Below are positions 36,998 through 45,325 of a DNA stretch of 64,000 nt, one piece after another. The DNA is taken from positions 271,360 to 335,359 of the forward strand of contig JADJOP010000003.1 in assembly GCA_016713735.1 (NCBI GenBank), given 5' to 3'. The first letter of the stretch is position 1, and the number at the start of each line of letters is the position of its first letter. The notes below the pieces were generated by a model, which did not search any database, was not told the origin of the DNA, and was given only the letters and a program-made list of their open reading frames with translations. The translations under genes and the position numbers were made by a program. The stretch is from Bryobacterales bacterium (GTDB lineage Bacteria; Acidobacteriota; Terriglobia; Bryobacterales; Bryobacteraceae).

Positions 36998-37207
36998 ATG
37001 GCAGATCGGAAGCAGTTTCAGAACGTCCCAGAGCCAGATCCGGAGTTGATGAGGCTCTTGGGAACGTCTAGGACCAAAATCGTGACAGAGAAGGAGCTTC
37101 AGGAGCAACGGGTAAGCTTTGCTTTTGGAAACGCCCCTGCCTCAGCATCCGAACTGATAACCAAGGACAGTGTTAGAGCCGCGTCGACGCATATACGGCT
37201 CCTTTAA
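36998..37207 (+). CDS. Small protein upstream of fic, unknown (possible partner)
   Basis: 69 residues starting MADRKQFQNVPEPDPELMRL, with a central block TEKELQEQRVSFAFGNAPA and then ITKDSVRAAS. It has its own promoter and ribosome site and ends 32 bp before fic, so co-transcription is likely. Position suggests an antitoxin or adaptor. However, the Fic-inhibiting motif (S/T)xxxE(G/N) of VbhA-type antitoxins is not evident, so the role is open. Confidence 0.55.
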   Translation: MADRKQFQNVPEPDPELMRLLGTSRTKIVTEKELQEQRVSFAFGNAPASASELITKDSVRAASTHIRLL

Positions 37208-37239
37208 GGTCCATACGCGTCTCGGTGACCGACTAGCAT

Positions 37240-37845
37240 ATGGCCCTCAGGGAAAAGGACGACCCCGTACTTTACGCGAAAATCCAAGAGCGTAACTTGT
37301 TGCGCCAGTATGACTTGTTGACGAACTGCATCGAGATTGGGCTCAGAAACGGCATTGATGCGTTCGACAAGTACACGCTCTGGTCACTCAACTACGCTGC
37401 TGTAGCGAATATTGCGCAGTTCGGAGGCCGGTACCGAGAAGAGCCGATTTATGTAGGGAACCACTGTCCACCTCATCACCGGGAAGTCCCGAATCAGATG
37501 GAGCGATTCTTCTCGGTGATCCATGAGAATTGGGAGTTATTGAATCATCCGACGATGCTCGCAGCTTACGCTCTTTGGCGGCTGAATTGGATTCACCCTT
37601 TCGTCGAGGGGAACGGCAGAACCGCCAGGGCTGCCTGCTACTACTTGCTCAGCCTCAGACATGGTCAGCTGCTGCCTGGAAGCAAGATCGTCCCTGAGCG
37701 GATCAGGGAGAACAGGAAGCCGTACTACGCCGCACTCCAGGCTGCGGATGTCGCAACGGAGCAAGGACATTTTGATGTTTCCGTTCTGGCAAACTACCTG
37801 GGTGACTTGTTGAAGCAGCAGCTCGCTGATACACAGAGTGACTGA
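37240..37845 (+). CDS. Fic family protein (probable AMP transferase)
   Basis: 201 residues. The Fic catalytic loop HPFVEGNGRTAR near residues 119-130 is complete: the catalytic His, the Mg-binding acidic residue, the Gly-rich anion hole and the final Arg. Such proteins attach AMP or another nucleotide moiety to hydroxyl side chains of target proteins. The ATPase-blocking helix motif is not seen in the protein itself. Codon and base usage (about 55% G+C) differ from the neighbours, and a small gene precedes it: signs of a transferred toxin-type module. Confidence 0.85.
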   Translation: MALREKDDPVLYAKIQERNLLRQYDLLTNCIEIGLRNGIDAFDKYTLWSLNYAAVANIAQFGGRYREEPIYVGNHCPPHHREVPNQMERFFSVIHENWELLNHPTMLAAYALWRLNWIHPFVEGNGRTARAACYYLLSLRHGQLLPGSKIVPERIRENRKPYYAALQAADVATEQGHFDVSVLANYLGDLLKQQLADTQSD

Positions 37846-37942
37846 CCGGGTCTACGAATACCTCGGCATGCTATTGGACCTCTGCCGATCTCGATAGTCC
37901 ACTTTGCTACTCGAGATCGCTGGGCAAGGGGTCATCGGCTTC

Positions 37943-37980
37943 ATGGTATATTTATTCATAGCGGTGCATAATCTTGCAGG
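37943..37980. promoter_or_regulatory. Two tandem ARG-box-like operators before argC
   Basis: Box 1 (37943-37960, ATGGTATATTTATTCATA) matches the arginine-repressor consensus TNTGAATWWWWATTCANW at 15 of 18 positions, including the full right half. Box 2 (37963-37980) matches at 12. They are 2 bp apart, the paired spacing known for ArgR sites, and lie 64 bp before the argC ATG. Confidence 0.5.
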
Positions 37981-38043
37981 ACACGCCCCCCGTGTCCCGC
38001 TCTCCATTGCGCCCCGCCCGTGAACAAGGAACCTCGTCTCCAG

Positions 38044-39045
38044 ATGAAGACCCCTGTCGGTATCGTCGGCTTCCGCGGCTATGGCGGCCAGGAGCTGATC
38101 CGCATCCTCTCCCGCCACCCCCGCGTCGAAATCGTCCTCCTCGACCACCGCTCTGACTCCGAGCAGCGGCCCATGCCGAAGAACCACTCCGGCCCCCGCC
38201 GCGCCGCCACTTCCGAAGCCCACCAGCTCGGCCTCGCCGTCGTCTTCCTCGCCACGCCCCATGAAGTGGCCATGGAACTCACCCCCGAACTCCTCCACTC
38301 CGGCGCCAAGGTCGTCGACCTCAGCGCCGCCTTCCGCCTCCGCACCCCCGACGTCCACGAGCGCTGGTACAAAGAGCCGCACACCAACGCCGCGCTCCTC
38401 CACGAAGCCGCCTACGGCCTGCCCGAGTTCTACCGCGAAAAAATCAAACCCGCGCGCCTCATCGCCAACCCCGGCTGCTACCCCACCGCCGCCAACATCG
38501 CCATCGCCCCCCTCATCGAAGCCGGCATCGTCAACCTCGACGCCGGCATCATCTGCGACGCCAAAAGCGGCGTCTCCGGCGCCGGCCGCAAACCCTCGCT
38601 CAAAACCAGCTTCTGCGAGGCCAACGAAAACTTCAGCGCCTACTCCATCCTCATGCACCGCCACGTCCCCGAGGTCCTGCAGAACTCCGGCATTGAGGAA
38701 AGCCAGTTCAGCTTCACCGCCCAACTGCTGCCCGTCAACCGCGGCATCCTTGAAACCATCTATTTCCGAGCCAAAGGTGTGAAATCGGCGGCCGACATCG
38801 TCGACCTCTACGAGAAGCGCTACCACGGCGAACCCTTCGTCCGCGTCTTCGAGCCCGGCAAAGCGCCTGACCTCATGCACGTCCAGCACACCAACTTCTG
38901 CGACCTCGGCGTCACCCTCGACCCCGCCACCGGCCGCGCCGTCGTCGTCTCCGCCATCGATAACCTCGTCAAAGGCGCCGCCGGACAGGCCGTGCAGAAC
39001 ATGAACCTCATCCTCGGCTACCCCGAAACGGAGTCGCTCCTCTAA
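38044..39045 (+). CDS. argC: N-acetyl-gamma-glutamyl-phosphate reductase
   Basis: 333 residues; third step of arginine synthesis (NADPH reduction of N-acetylglutamyl phosphate). An N-terminal Rossmann block VGIVGFRGYGGQEL is followed by the catalytic Cys in NPGCYPTAANIA near residue 144. The catalytic His region (LLPVNRGILETIY) and the C-terminus are complete. A GTG at 38020 would add 8 residues; the ATG at 38044 gives the normal N-terminus. It shares TAATG with argB. ARG-box-like sites lie upstream. Confidence 0.95.
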   Translation: MKTPVGIVGFRGYGGQELIRILSRHPRVEIVLLDHRSDSEQRPMPKNHSGPRRAATSEAHQLGLAVVFLATPHEVAMELTPELLHSGAKVVDLSAAFRLRTPDVHERWYKEPHTNAALLHEAAYGLPEFYREKIKPARLIANPGCYPTAANIAIAPLIEAGIVNLDAGIICDAKSGVSGAGRKPSLKTSFCEANENFSAYSILMHRHVPEVLQNSGIEESQFSFTAQLLPVNRGILETIYFRAKGVKSAADIVDLYEKRYHGEPFVRVFEPGKAPDLMHVQHTNFCDLGVTLDPATGRAVVVSAIDNLVKGAAGQAVQNMNLILGYPETESLL

Positions 39046-39824
39046 TGGCCGCCGAACGCATCCTCGTCAAACTCGGCGGCACACTGCTCGACGAGCCCGC
39101 CTCGCGCCGCCGCCTCGCCCGCGAAATCGCGGAACTCAGCGCCACGGGTGCGCGTCTGACCGTCGTGCATGGAGGCGGCAAACAGATGACGCGCTATCTC
39201 GCCGAACGCGGTGTCGAATCGCAGTTCGTCAACGGCCTCCGTGTCACCACGCCCGAGGTCGTCGACGCGCTGTTGAAGATCTTCGCCGGCTCCGTCAATC
39301 ATGGTCTCGTCGCTTCGCTCGTCGAAGCCGGAGCCCTCGCCGTCGGCTTGAGCGGCATCGACGCCCTGCTCGCCGAAGCCGAGCAAATGGACCCGCAACT
39401 CGGCGCCGTCGGCCGCGTCGTCAAATCCAATGGCGGCGTGCTCGAAACGCTCACCGCCGCAGGCTACCTCCCCGTCGTCGCCTGTGTCGCCGGCGACCGC
39501 GCAGGCAACATCTACAACGTCAACGCTGACCAGATGGCCGTCGCCTGCGCCGGCGGCTTCCAGGCCACGCGCCTCGTCTTCCTCACCGATGTCGAAGGCG
39601 TCCTCGACGCCACGAAAACTCTCGTTCCCCGTCTCAACAAAGCCGCCTGCCGCGAGCTCATCACCTCCGGCGTCGCCACCGGCGGCATGCAGGCCAAGCT
39701 CGAAGCCGCCACGTCCGCCCTCGATGCGGGCGTCGGCCATGTCCATATCGTCGGCGGAGCCACCCCCGGTGTGCTCGCCGCCGTCGTCGCCGGCCAACAC
39801 GCCGGCACTGTGTTGGAAGTCTAA
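39045..39824 (+). CDS. argB: Acetylglutamate kinase
   Basis: 259 residues; second step of arginine synthesis. The amino-acid-kinase blocks are present: ILVKLGGTLLDE at the N-terminus, VVHGGGKQM near residues 40-48, NVNADQMAVACA near 158-169, FLTDVEGVLD near 180, and SGVATGGMQAKLEAA near 208-222. Start and argC stop overlap by one base (TAATG), so translation is coupled. No N-terminal regulatory extension is seen, so arginine feedback may be weak. This is inference. Confidence 0.95.
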   Translation: MAAERILVKLGGTLLDEPASRRRLAREIAELSATGARLTVVHGGGKQMTRYLAERGVESQFVNGLRVTTPEVVDALLKIFAGSVNHGLVASLVEAGALAVGLSGIDALLAEAEQMDPQLGAVGRVVKSNGGVLETLTAAGYLPVVACVAGDRAGNIYNVNADQMAVACAGGFQATRLVFLTDVEGVLDATKTLVPRLNKAACRELITSGVATGGMQAKLEAATSALDAGVGHVHIVGGATPGVLAAVVAGQHAGTVLEV

Positions 39825-39837
39825 GGGAGGCCTGGCC

Positions 39838-40422
39838 ATGATCGCCGAAACCATATCGCTCGATGAGGGCTCAGCCGTGGAAGAAGACTCAACACGGCCC
39901 GTCGCCATTCGCAAAGCGCGGATGCAGGACATCTCCGTCATGGCCCGGCTCATCAACAGCTACGCCAACAACGGCATCATGCTCCCGCGCAATGAGCTTG
40001 ACCTCGCCGAAGGCGTCCGCGACTTCACCGTCGCCGAAATCGACGGCAAGCTCGCCGGCTGCGCCGCCCTGCATTTCTATACGCCCATCGCCGGCGAAGT
40101 CCGCTCCCTCGCCGTCGCCCCCGAACACAAAGGCGCCGGCGTCGGCCGCCTCCTCGTCGAAGCTCTCGAACGCGAAGCCCGCGAATGCGACCTCGCCACG
40201 CTCTTCGCCTTCACCTACGTCCCCGGCTTCTTCATCAAGCTCGGCTTCGACCAGGTCGACCGCGGCGTCCTCCCCCTCAAAGCCTGGAAGGACTGCCTCA
40301 GCTGCCCCAAGTTCCAGAACTGCGACGAAATCGCCATGCTCAAAAAGCTGCGCCAGGTCGAACTCAAACCCGCCCCCGCGCTGCTCGAGCCCTTCGTCCA
40401 ACTGCCCGTCGTCCGCGGCTAG
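39838..40422 (+). CDS. GNAT N-acetyltransferase, short ArgA-type N-acetylglutamate synthase
   Basis: 194 residues. The GNAT acetyl-CoA loop lies in RSLAVAPEHKGAGVGRLLVE near residues 85-104, and the C-terminal LFAFTYVPGFFIKLGFDQVD matches stand-alone ArgA-like synthases that make N-acetylglutamate without a kinase domain. It lies 14 bp after argB with GGGAGG as ribosome site, so it completes an argC-argB-argA-like operon. The gene product is the first enzyme of that pathway by this context. Confidence 0.85.
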   Translation: MIAETISLDEGSAVEEDSTRPVAIRKARMQDISVMARLINSYANNGIMLPRNELDLAEGVRDFTVAEIDGKLAGCAALHFYTPIAGEVRSLAVAPEHKGAGVGRLLVEALEREARECDLATLFAFTYVPGFFIKLGFDQVDRGVLPLKAWKDCLSCPKFQNCDEIAMLKKLRQVELKPAPALLEPFVQLPVVRG

Positions 40423-40442
40423 CGCGCGCCAGCAAGCGCCCC

Positions 40443-41387
40443 CTACATCCCCGCCAACACCTCCCAATCCACATTCCCCCCCGACACAATCACTCCCACG
40501 CGCTGGAACCCCTTCGGCAACTTCCCAAACATCACCGCCGCCGCCGGCACCGCCCCGCTCGGCTCCACCAGCATCTTCATCCGCAGCAGCACAAACTTCA
40601 CCGTCTCGCGGATCTCGTCATCCGTCACCAGCAGAATGCGCTCCACACGCTCCTTGATCACCGGAAACGTCAACTCCCCCGGCGAGGTCGGCCGCAGCCC
40701 ATCGGCAATCGTACGCGGCGGCGCAATCTCCACCCGCATCCCCTGCTGCATCGACAGCCACGTGTCGTTCGCATCCTCCGGCTCCACGCCATACACACGC
40801 AAATCCGGCTTCGTCTCCGTCGCCGCCACCGCCGAACCCGCGATTAACCCGCCCCCCCCCCCGCACACCACCAGCGCATCGAGATCCGGCACATCCTCAA
40901 GCAACTCCAAGGTTGCAGTTCCCTGTCCCGCCATGATCAGCTCATGGTCGAACGGCGGCACCAGCGTCGCTCCCGTTTCCGCCGCCAGCCGCTTCCCAAT
41001 CGCAATGCGGTCTTCCGTCATCCGGTCATAGGTGACGATCTCAGCCCCGTAACCACGCGTCGCCGCCACCTTGCTGCGCGGCGCATCCGTCGGCATCACG
41101 ATCGTCGCCTTCGTCCCCACATGCCGCGCCGCAATCGCCGTCGCCTGCGCGTGGTTGCCCGACGAAAAGGCAACCACGCCGTTGCGCAACTGTTCTGGGC
41201 CCAGCGAGAAGATCATGTTCGCCGCGCCGCGAATCTTGAACGCCCCGCCCTTCTGGAAATTCTCGCACTTGAAGAACACCTCGCACCCGGCCCGTTCATT
41301 GAAACTCGCGCTCGTCAGCACGGGCGTACGCTTCGCAATCGGCCGGATGCGCTCCGCCGCTTCTTGGATCTTCCTGAGCGTGATCAT
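40443..41387 (-). CDS. PLP-dependent threonine/serine dehydratase
   Basis: 314 residues of fold type II. The PLP lysine is in KGGAFKIRGAANM near residue 51, the substrate loop in SSGNHAQA near 75-82, and the phosphate-binding glycine loop CGGGGGLIAG near 175-184. There is no C-terminal ACT domain, so it is of the catabolic TdcB/serine-racemase type rather than feedback-regulated IlvA. It deaminates threonine to 2-oxobutanoate or acts on serine. The glycine loop is encoded by a run of 11 C on the top strand (40852-40862). Confidence 0.88.
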   Translation of the reverse strand: MITLRKIQEAAERIRPIAKRTPVLTSASFNERAGCEVFFKCENFQKGGAFKIRGAANMIFSLGPEQLRNGVVAFSSGNHAQATAIAARHVGTKATIVMPTDAPRSKVAATRGYGAEIVTYDRMTEDRIAIGKRLAAETGATLVPPFDHELIMAGQGTATLELLEDVPDLDALVVCGGGGGLIAGSAVAATETKPDLRVYGVEPEDANDTWLSMQQGMRVEIAPPRTIADGLRPTSPGELTFPVIKERVERILLVTDDEIRETVKFVLLRMKMLVEPSGAVPAAAVMFGKLPKGFQRVGVIVSGGNVDWEVLAGM

Positions 41388-41393
41388 GCCGCG

Positions 41394-42672
41394 TTACTGT
41401 TTGTCCAAAACAATGATCGTGTCCAGCGCGTCCCGCTGCCCCGGCAGCTTGAACATCACGCCCGAACCCGCCGCCGCCATCTCCACCTTCTGCCCGTTCA
41501 GCAGACGCGCGTTCTTCACCTTCCCCAGCGACGGCACCGCCAGCATCTCATCCTGCCAGTCCAACACGTGCACATACACCTTCGTCGCCGTCTGCGTCGT
41601 CACGCCCCAGTTCCGCGGACTCACCGGCCCCCCGCGCGTCCCATACACCGTCTCGCCGTTCGCCTTCATCCACTGCCCGATCTCCTTCAGCCGCACCGTG
41701 AACTCCTCCTGAATCGTCCCGTCCGGCTTCGGACCCACGTTCAGCAAAAAGTTCGCCCCATAGCCCGCCGCCCGCACCACATACTGGATCAGGTCCTTCG
41801 TGCTCTTCAGCGACTTGTCCTTCGCGTTATAGCCCCACGCCTTGTTGATCGTGTCGCACGTCTCCAGCGGCAGGTTCCCAATCACCGAATCGGCGCTATG
41901 CCCGGCCGTGTTCTTCCCCGGCAGGTCTTTTTCGAACATCTGGAAATCCTCGCCCTCAAACGGCTTCACATGGTGGTTGTTGCCCACCAGCGCCGCCGGC
42001 TGCAGCTTGTGGATCAAGCGGTAGGTCTGCTCCAGCCGCCAGTTGGCGTCGCGCTTGTCCCACCAGCCGTCAAACCAGATCCCGCCGATCGGCCCATAGT
42101 TCGTCAACAGCTCCGTCAACTGCGCGTCCATGAAATCCAGATACTTGTTGAAGTCGCCCGACTGCGGCCGCCCCGACGCCTGACCCGTCCGCCCCCGCGG
42201 ATAGTAGTCCGCATGCGTCCAGTCCAGGTGTGAATGGTAGAAGAACAGCTTGATCCCCTGCTTCCTGCACTCCTCGGCCAGTTCCTTCAGCGGGTCGCGC
42301 TTGTACGGCGTCGCATCCACAATGTTCCACTTCGATTGCTTCGTCGCGAACATCGCAAACCCGTCGTGGTGCTTGCTCGTGATCGTGATGTACTTCATCC
42401 CCGCCGCCTTGGCCAGCGCCACCCACTCCGCCGCGTTGAACTTCACCGGATTGAACTTCGGCGGCAGCTTCTCATACTCCGAGATGGGCATCTTGCGGTT
42501 GTTCATCACCCACTCGCCGTCTTCCAGCACGCTGTACACGCCCCAGTGGATGAACATCCCAAACCGCGCGTCCTGAAACCACTCGCGCGCCTTCAAGTTC
42601 TCCGGCGCCGGCGTGTAGCTCTGCGCGCCCGCCATCCCGGCGGACCGCCAACAACAGTCCAACGATCTTCAT
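41394..42672 (-). CDS. Alpha-L-fucosidase (GH29), frameshift in the signal peptide
   Basis: Secreted GH29 glycosidase of about 425 residues. Blocks AREWFQDARFGMFIHWGVYS, KYITITSKHHDGFAMFAT and GPIGGIWFDGWWD are diagnostic; the Asp in the last is the likely nucleophile. The homologous frame opens only at 42662 with an unlikely N-terminus. A proper signal start (MKIVGLLLAV) lies in another frame at ATG 42672, behind GGGAGGTCTTCCTG. The two meet at about 42632-42650, so one base is probably lost or gained there. Confidence 0.88.
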
Positions 42673-42691
42673 CAGGAAGACCTCCCGTAAT

Positions 42692-43660
42692 CTAATATCC
42701 CGCCGCTTTGTCCACCACGTTTTTCAACGGATGGCCATGCACAAAGCGGTCAAAATTCTCCACGAACAACTCCATCGCATCGTTCAGCCACGTCGCCGTA
42801 TGATCAGCCGAGTGCGGCGAAATCAGCACGTTGTCCAGATCCCACAACGGCGACTCCTTCGCGAGCGGCTCGGTGACGAATACATCCAGCGCCGCCCCTC
42901 GAATCTTCTTCTGCTGCAGCGCTATAGTCAAGGCCTCCTCGTCCACCACCGCCCCCCGCCCGACATTCACAAACACCCCCGTCGGCTTCATCGCCGCAAT
43001 CGCCTTGGCGTTGATCAACCCTTCCGTATCCGGCGTCAACGGCGCCGCGCACACCACAAAATCGCTCTCCCCCATCAGCCGCTCCAACTGCTCCGGCGTG
43101 TACGTCGCGTCGATGTTGTGATCCCCATGCGACAGCTCCGGCCGCTTGCGCAGCGCGATCACCTTCATCCCGAACGCCTTGGCCCTCTCCGCCGTCAACT
43201 GCCCGATGCGCCCGTAGCCAACAATCCCCATCGTCTTGCCGTGCAACTCCTCCACATCGAATGCCTTGAACTCATGCGCCGCCTTCTGCGCCGCCAGCCG
43301 CGCCAGGAACTTATCGAAATAGAGACACCCCGTGATCACCCACTCCGCCAGCGACCGCGCAAACACCCCCCGCGAATTCGTCATCGGCAGCGGGCTCGCC
43401 ACCAGCTCCGGAAACAGCGAGTTCTCCAAACCCGCCGACAGCGAATGCACCCACTGCAGGTTCTTGCACTGCACGAAGACATCGTGAAACAGCGTCTTCG
43501 GCATCATCCCGTTCATCAACACCTGCGCCTCCGGCGCGGCCTCGGCGAACATCTCCGCGTTGTCGCCCACAACGATCCGCGTCGAATGCGGCAGCTTGTC
43601 CAGCAGCGCCAGGTGGCGCGCGGTCGGTTTCGACAGTACGAGCAATGTGATTGGTTTCAT
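42692..43660 (-). CDS. D-isomer-specific 2-hydroxyacid dehydrogenase
   Basis: 322-residue NAD(P)-dependent oxidoreductase. The dinucleotide motif GIVGYGRIGQ is near residues 146-155. The catalytic Arg lies in NVGRGAVVDEEAL near 229-241, the Glu in DVFVTEPLAKESPLW near 259-273, and the His in SPHSADHTA near 283. The substrate (glycerate, phosphoglycerate or other 2-oxoacids) is not determined. It ends 19 bp before the GH29 start on the same strand and is probably in the same transcript. Confidence 0.9.
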   Translation of the reverse strand: MKPITLLVLSKPTARHLALLDKLPHSTRIVVGDNAEMFAEAAPEAQVLMNGMMPKTLFHDVFVQCKNLQWVHSLSAGLENSLFPELVASPLPMTNSRGVFARSLAEWVITGCLYFDKFLARLAAQKAAHEFKAFDVEELHGKTMGIVGYGRIGQLTAERAKAFGMKVIALRKRPELSHGDHNIDATYTPEQLERLMGESDFVVCAAPLTPDTEGLINAKAIAAMKPTGVFVNVGRGAVVDEEALTIALQQKKIRGAALDVFVTEPLAKESPLWDLDNVLISPHSADHTATWLNDAMELFVENFDRFVHGHPLKNVVDKAAGY

Positions 43661-43693
43661 GGCTGGATGAACTAACTAGGATATGCTGAAGGC

Positions 43694-44361
43694 GTGGTGG
43701 AGTTCTGTAGTTGCGGGGCACAATTGCCCGAAGATGCGTTGTTTTGCCATCGTTGTGGCAAGCCCCAGCGCGAGCTTCCCGATGTCCACGCCCCCGATCC
43801 GCATGACCTCCACGACGAGCCTCTGCCCGCCGCAGCCCCCGTCCTCGCCGCCGAAGAGCCGGCCTTCCCCACCGCCATCAACTTCCACAACCGCCCCGCC
43901 GTCCGCATCTGCCTCTTCTGCGCCGTCGGCGCCAGCGTCCTCTCTTCTCTCCCCCTGGGCGTCCTCTCCGTATTCTGGCTGCTCCTCACGCTCCTCGGCT
44001 CGGGCTTTGTCGCCGTCTACGTCTACCACCGCCGCTCCGGCCAGTTCCTCGCCACCCGCGCCGGCGCCCGCATGGGCTGGATGACCGGGCTCTTCTACTG
44101 GATCATCTCCATGATCGTCTTCGCCATGAAAATGGTCGCCGTCTCCGGCCAGGGCGGCCTCGGCGCCATCCTCCGCGAACAGATGCAAAGCTCCGCCTCC
44201 CGCGACGACGCCAACATGCAGGAAGCCCTCCGCATCCTCGAATCCCCCAAGGCCTCGCCACACTCCTCATCTTCGTCCTCTTCGTCGCCTTCCTCTTCTT
44301 CACCGCCCTGCCCGCCATCGGCGGCGCCCTCGGCTCGAAGATCATCGAAAAGGAACAGTAG
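43694..44361 (+). CDS. Zinc-ribbon membrane protein, one frameshift
   Basis: About 222 residues from a GTG start. The N-terminal zinc ribbon has CSCG...CHRCGK at residues 5-22, a linker follows, and two or three membrane helices lie near 75-110 and 130-150. The frame breaks at about 44246-44253, next to CCCCC. The last membrane helix and stop (GLATLLIFVLFVAFLFFTAL to KIIEKEQ) lie one frame over and end at 44361. The unbroken frame instead gives an unnatural poly-Ser tail. A TATGCT box 6 nt before the GTG suggests a leaderless mRNA. Function unknown. Confidence 0.72.
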
Positions 44362-44364
44362 CCC

Positions 44365-45264
44365 TCACCTCCGCCCAGGCCTCGCGCCGTACCGCTTCAC
44401 CACCCCCACCCCAATAAAGATCACCGTCATCGCCGCAATCTCCTTCGGCCCAAACGGCTCGCGATAGGCCAGCCACCCCAACACCGCCGCCACAATCACG
44501 TTCAGATACGGATACACCGACACCAGCGACACCGGCATGTGCGTCAACGCATAGATGTAGCTGCTGTAGCCCACAATCGAGCCAAACACGATCAGATACC
44601 CGATCGCCGCCAGGCCCTTCCCGTCCCACACCACCGCCTTCTGCGGCAACACCAGCGCCGGAATCACATACAGCAACCCCGCCCCCAACTGCTGCATCGC
44701 CGCGTTCACCAGCGGGTCCGCCCCCGTGTCGTGCCGCTTCTGAATCAACGACCCCAGCGTCCAGCTCACAATCCCCACGTGCAGAATGAGAAACCCCTTC
44801 CACTCATTGCCCGCAAACCCATGCTCCATCATCCCCGGCGCCATCAGCAGCGCCACCCCGCCCAGCCCGATCGCCATCCCCACCATCGTCGGCGTGCGCA
44901 GCTTCTCCCCGTTCGGCATCAGCGATTCCATCCCCACCAGCCAGAACGGTGACGCCGCGATGATCAGCGCCGCCAGGCTCGACGCCACATACAACTCCGC
45001 CGTCGTCAACGCCATGTTCCCCACGCCCAGAATCAACATCCCGTGCCCCAGCGACCACAGCGCCCCCCGCCGCGTCGGCATCTTCAACCCCATCGCCCGG
45101 CAAATCGCCAGCATCAATACACCTGCCGCGCAAAACCGGAAACACACCAGCAACAACGGCGGAAACGACTCCAACGCCACTCGAATCCCCAGATACGTCG
45201 TGCCCCAAAAGAAGGACACCGAGGCCAGGGCCAACCATGCGCGCAAGGGAGGGGAGGAACCCAA
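44365..45264 (-). CDS. EamA (DMT superfamily) transporter
   Basis: 299-residue inner-membrane protein with ten predicted helices in two EamA repeats. It begins LALASVSFFWGTTYLGIRVA, with the second repeat near residue 155 (ILHVGIVSWTLGSLIQKR). Such proteins export amino acids or other small metabolites; the substrate is not evident. It is convergent with the zinc-ribbon gene (3 bp apart) and divergent from the pfkB-family gene. Confidence 0.88.
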   Translation of the reverse strand: MGSSPPLRAWLALASVSFFWGTTYLGIRVALESFPPLLLVCFRFCAAGVLMLAICRAMGLKMPTRRGALWSLGHGMLILGVGNMALTTAELYVASSLAALIIAASPFWLVGMESLMPNGEKLRTPTMVGMAIGLGGVALLMAPGMMEHGFAGNEWKGFLILHVGIVSWTLGSLIQKRHDTGADPLVNAAMQQLGAGLLYVIPALVLPQKAVVWDGKGLAAIGYLIVFGSIVGYSSYIYALTHMPVSLVSVYPYLNVIVAAVLGWLAYREPFGPKEIAAMTVIFIGVGVVKRYGARPGRR

Positions 45265-45311
45265 AGCTCAGGGTAGCATCCGCCCGTTGTTCGCTCCCCT
45301 CGCCCCTTCGC

Positions 45312-45317
45312 TACAAT
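45312..45317 (+). promoter_or_regulatory. -10 box of a probable leaderless promoter (TACAAT)
   Basis: TACAAT ends 8 nt before the TTG that starts the PfkB-family kinase at 45326. Transcription would start at or next to the codon. Confidence 0.5.
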
Positions 45318-45325
45318 TGAAAGGC

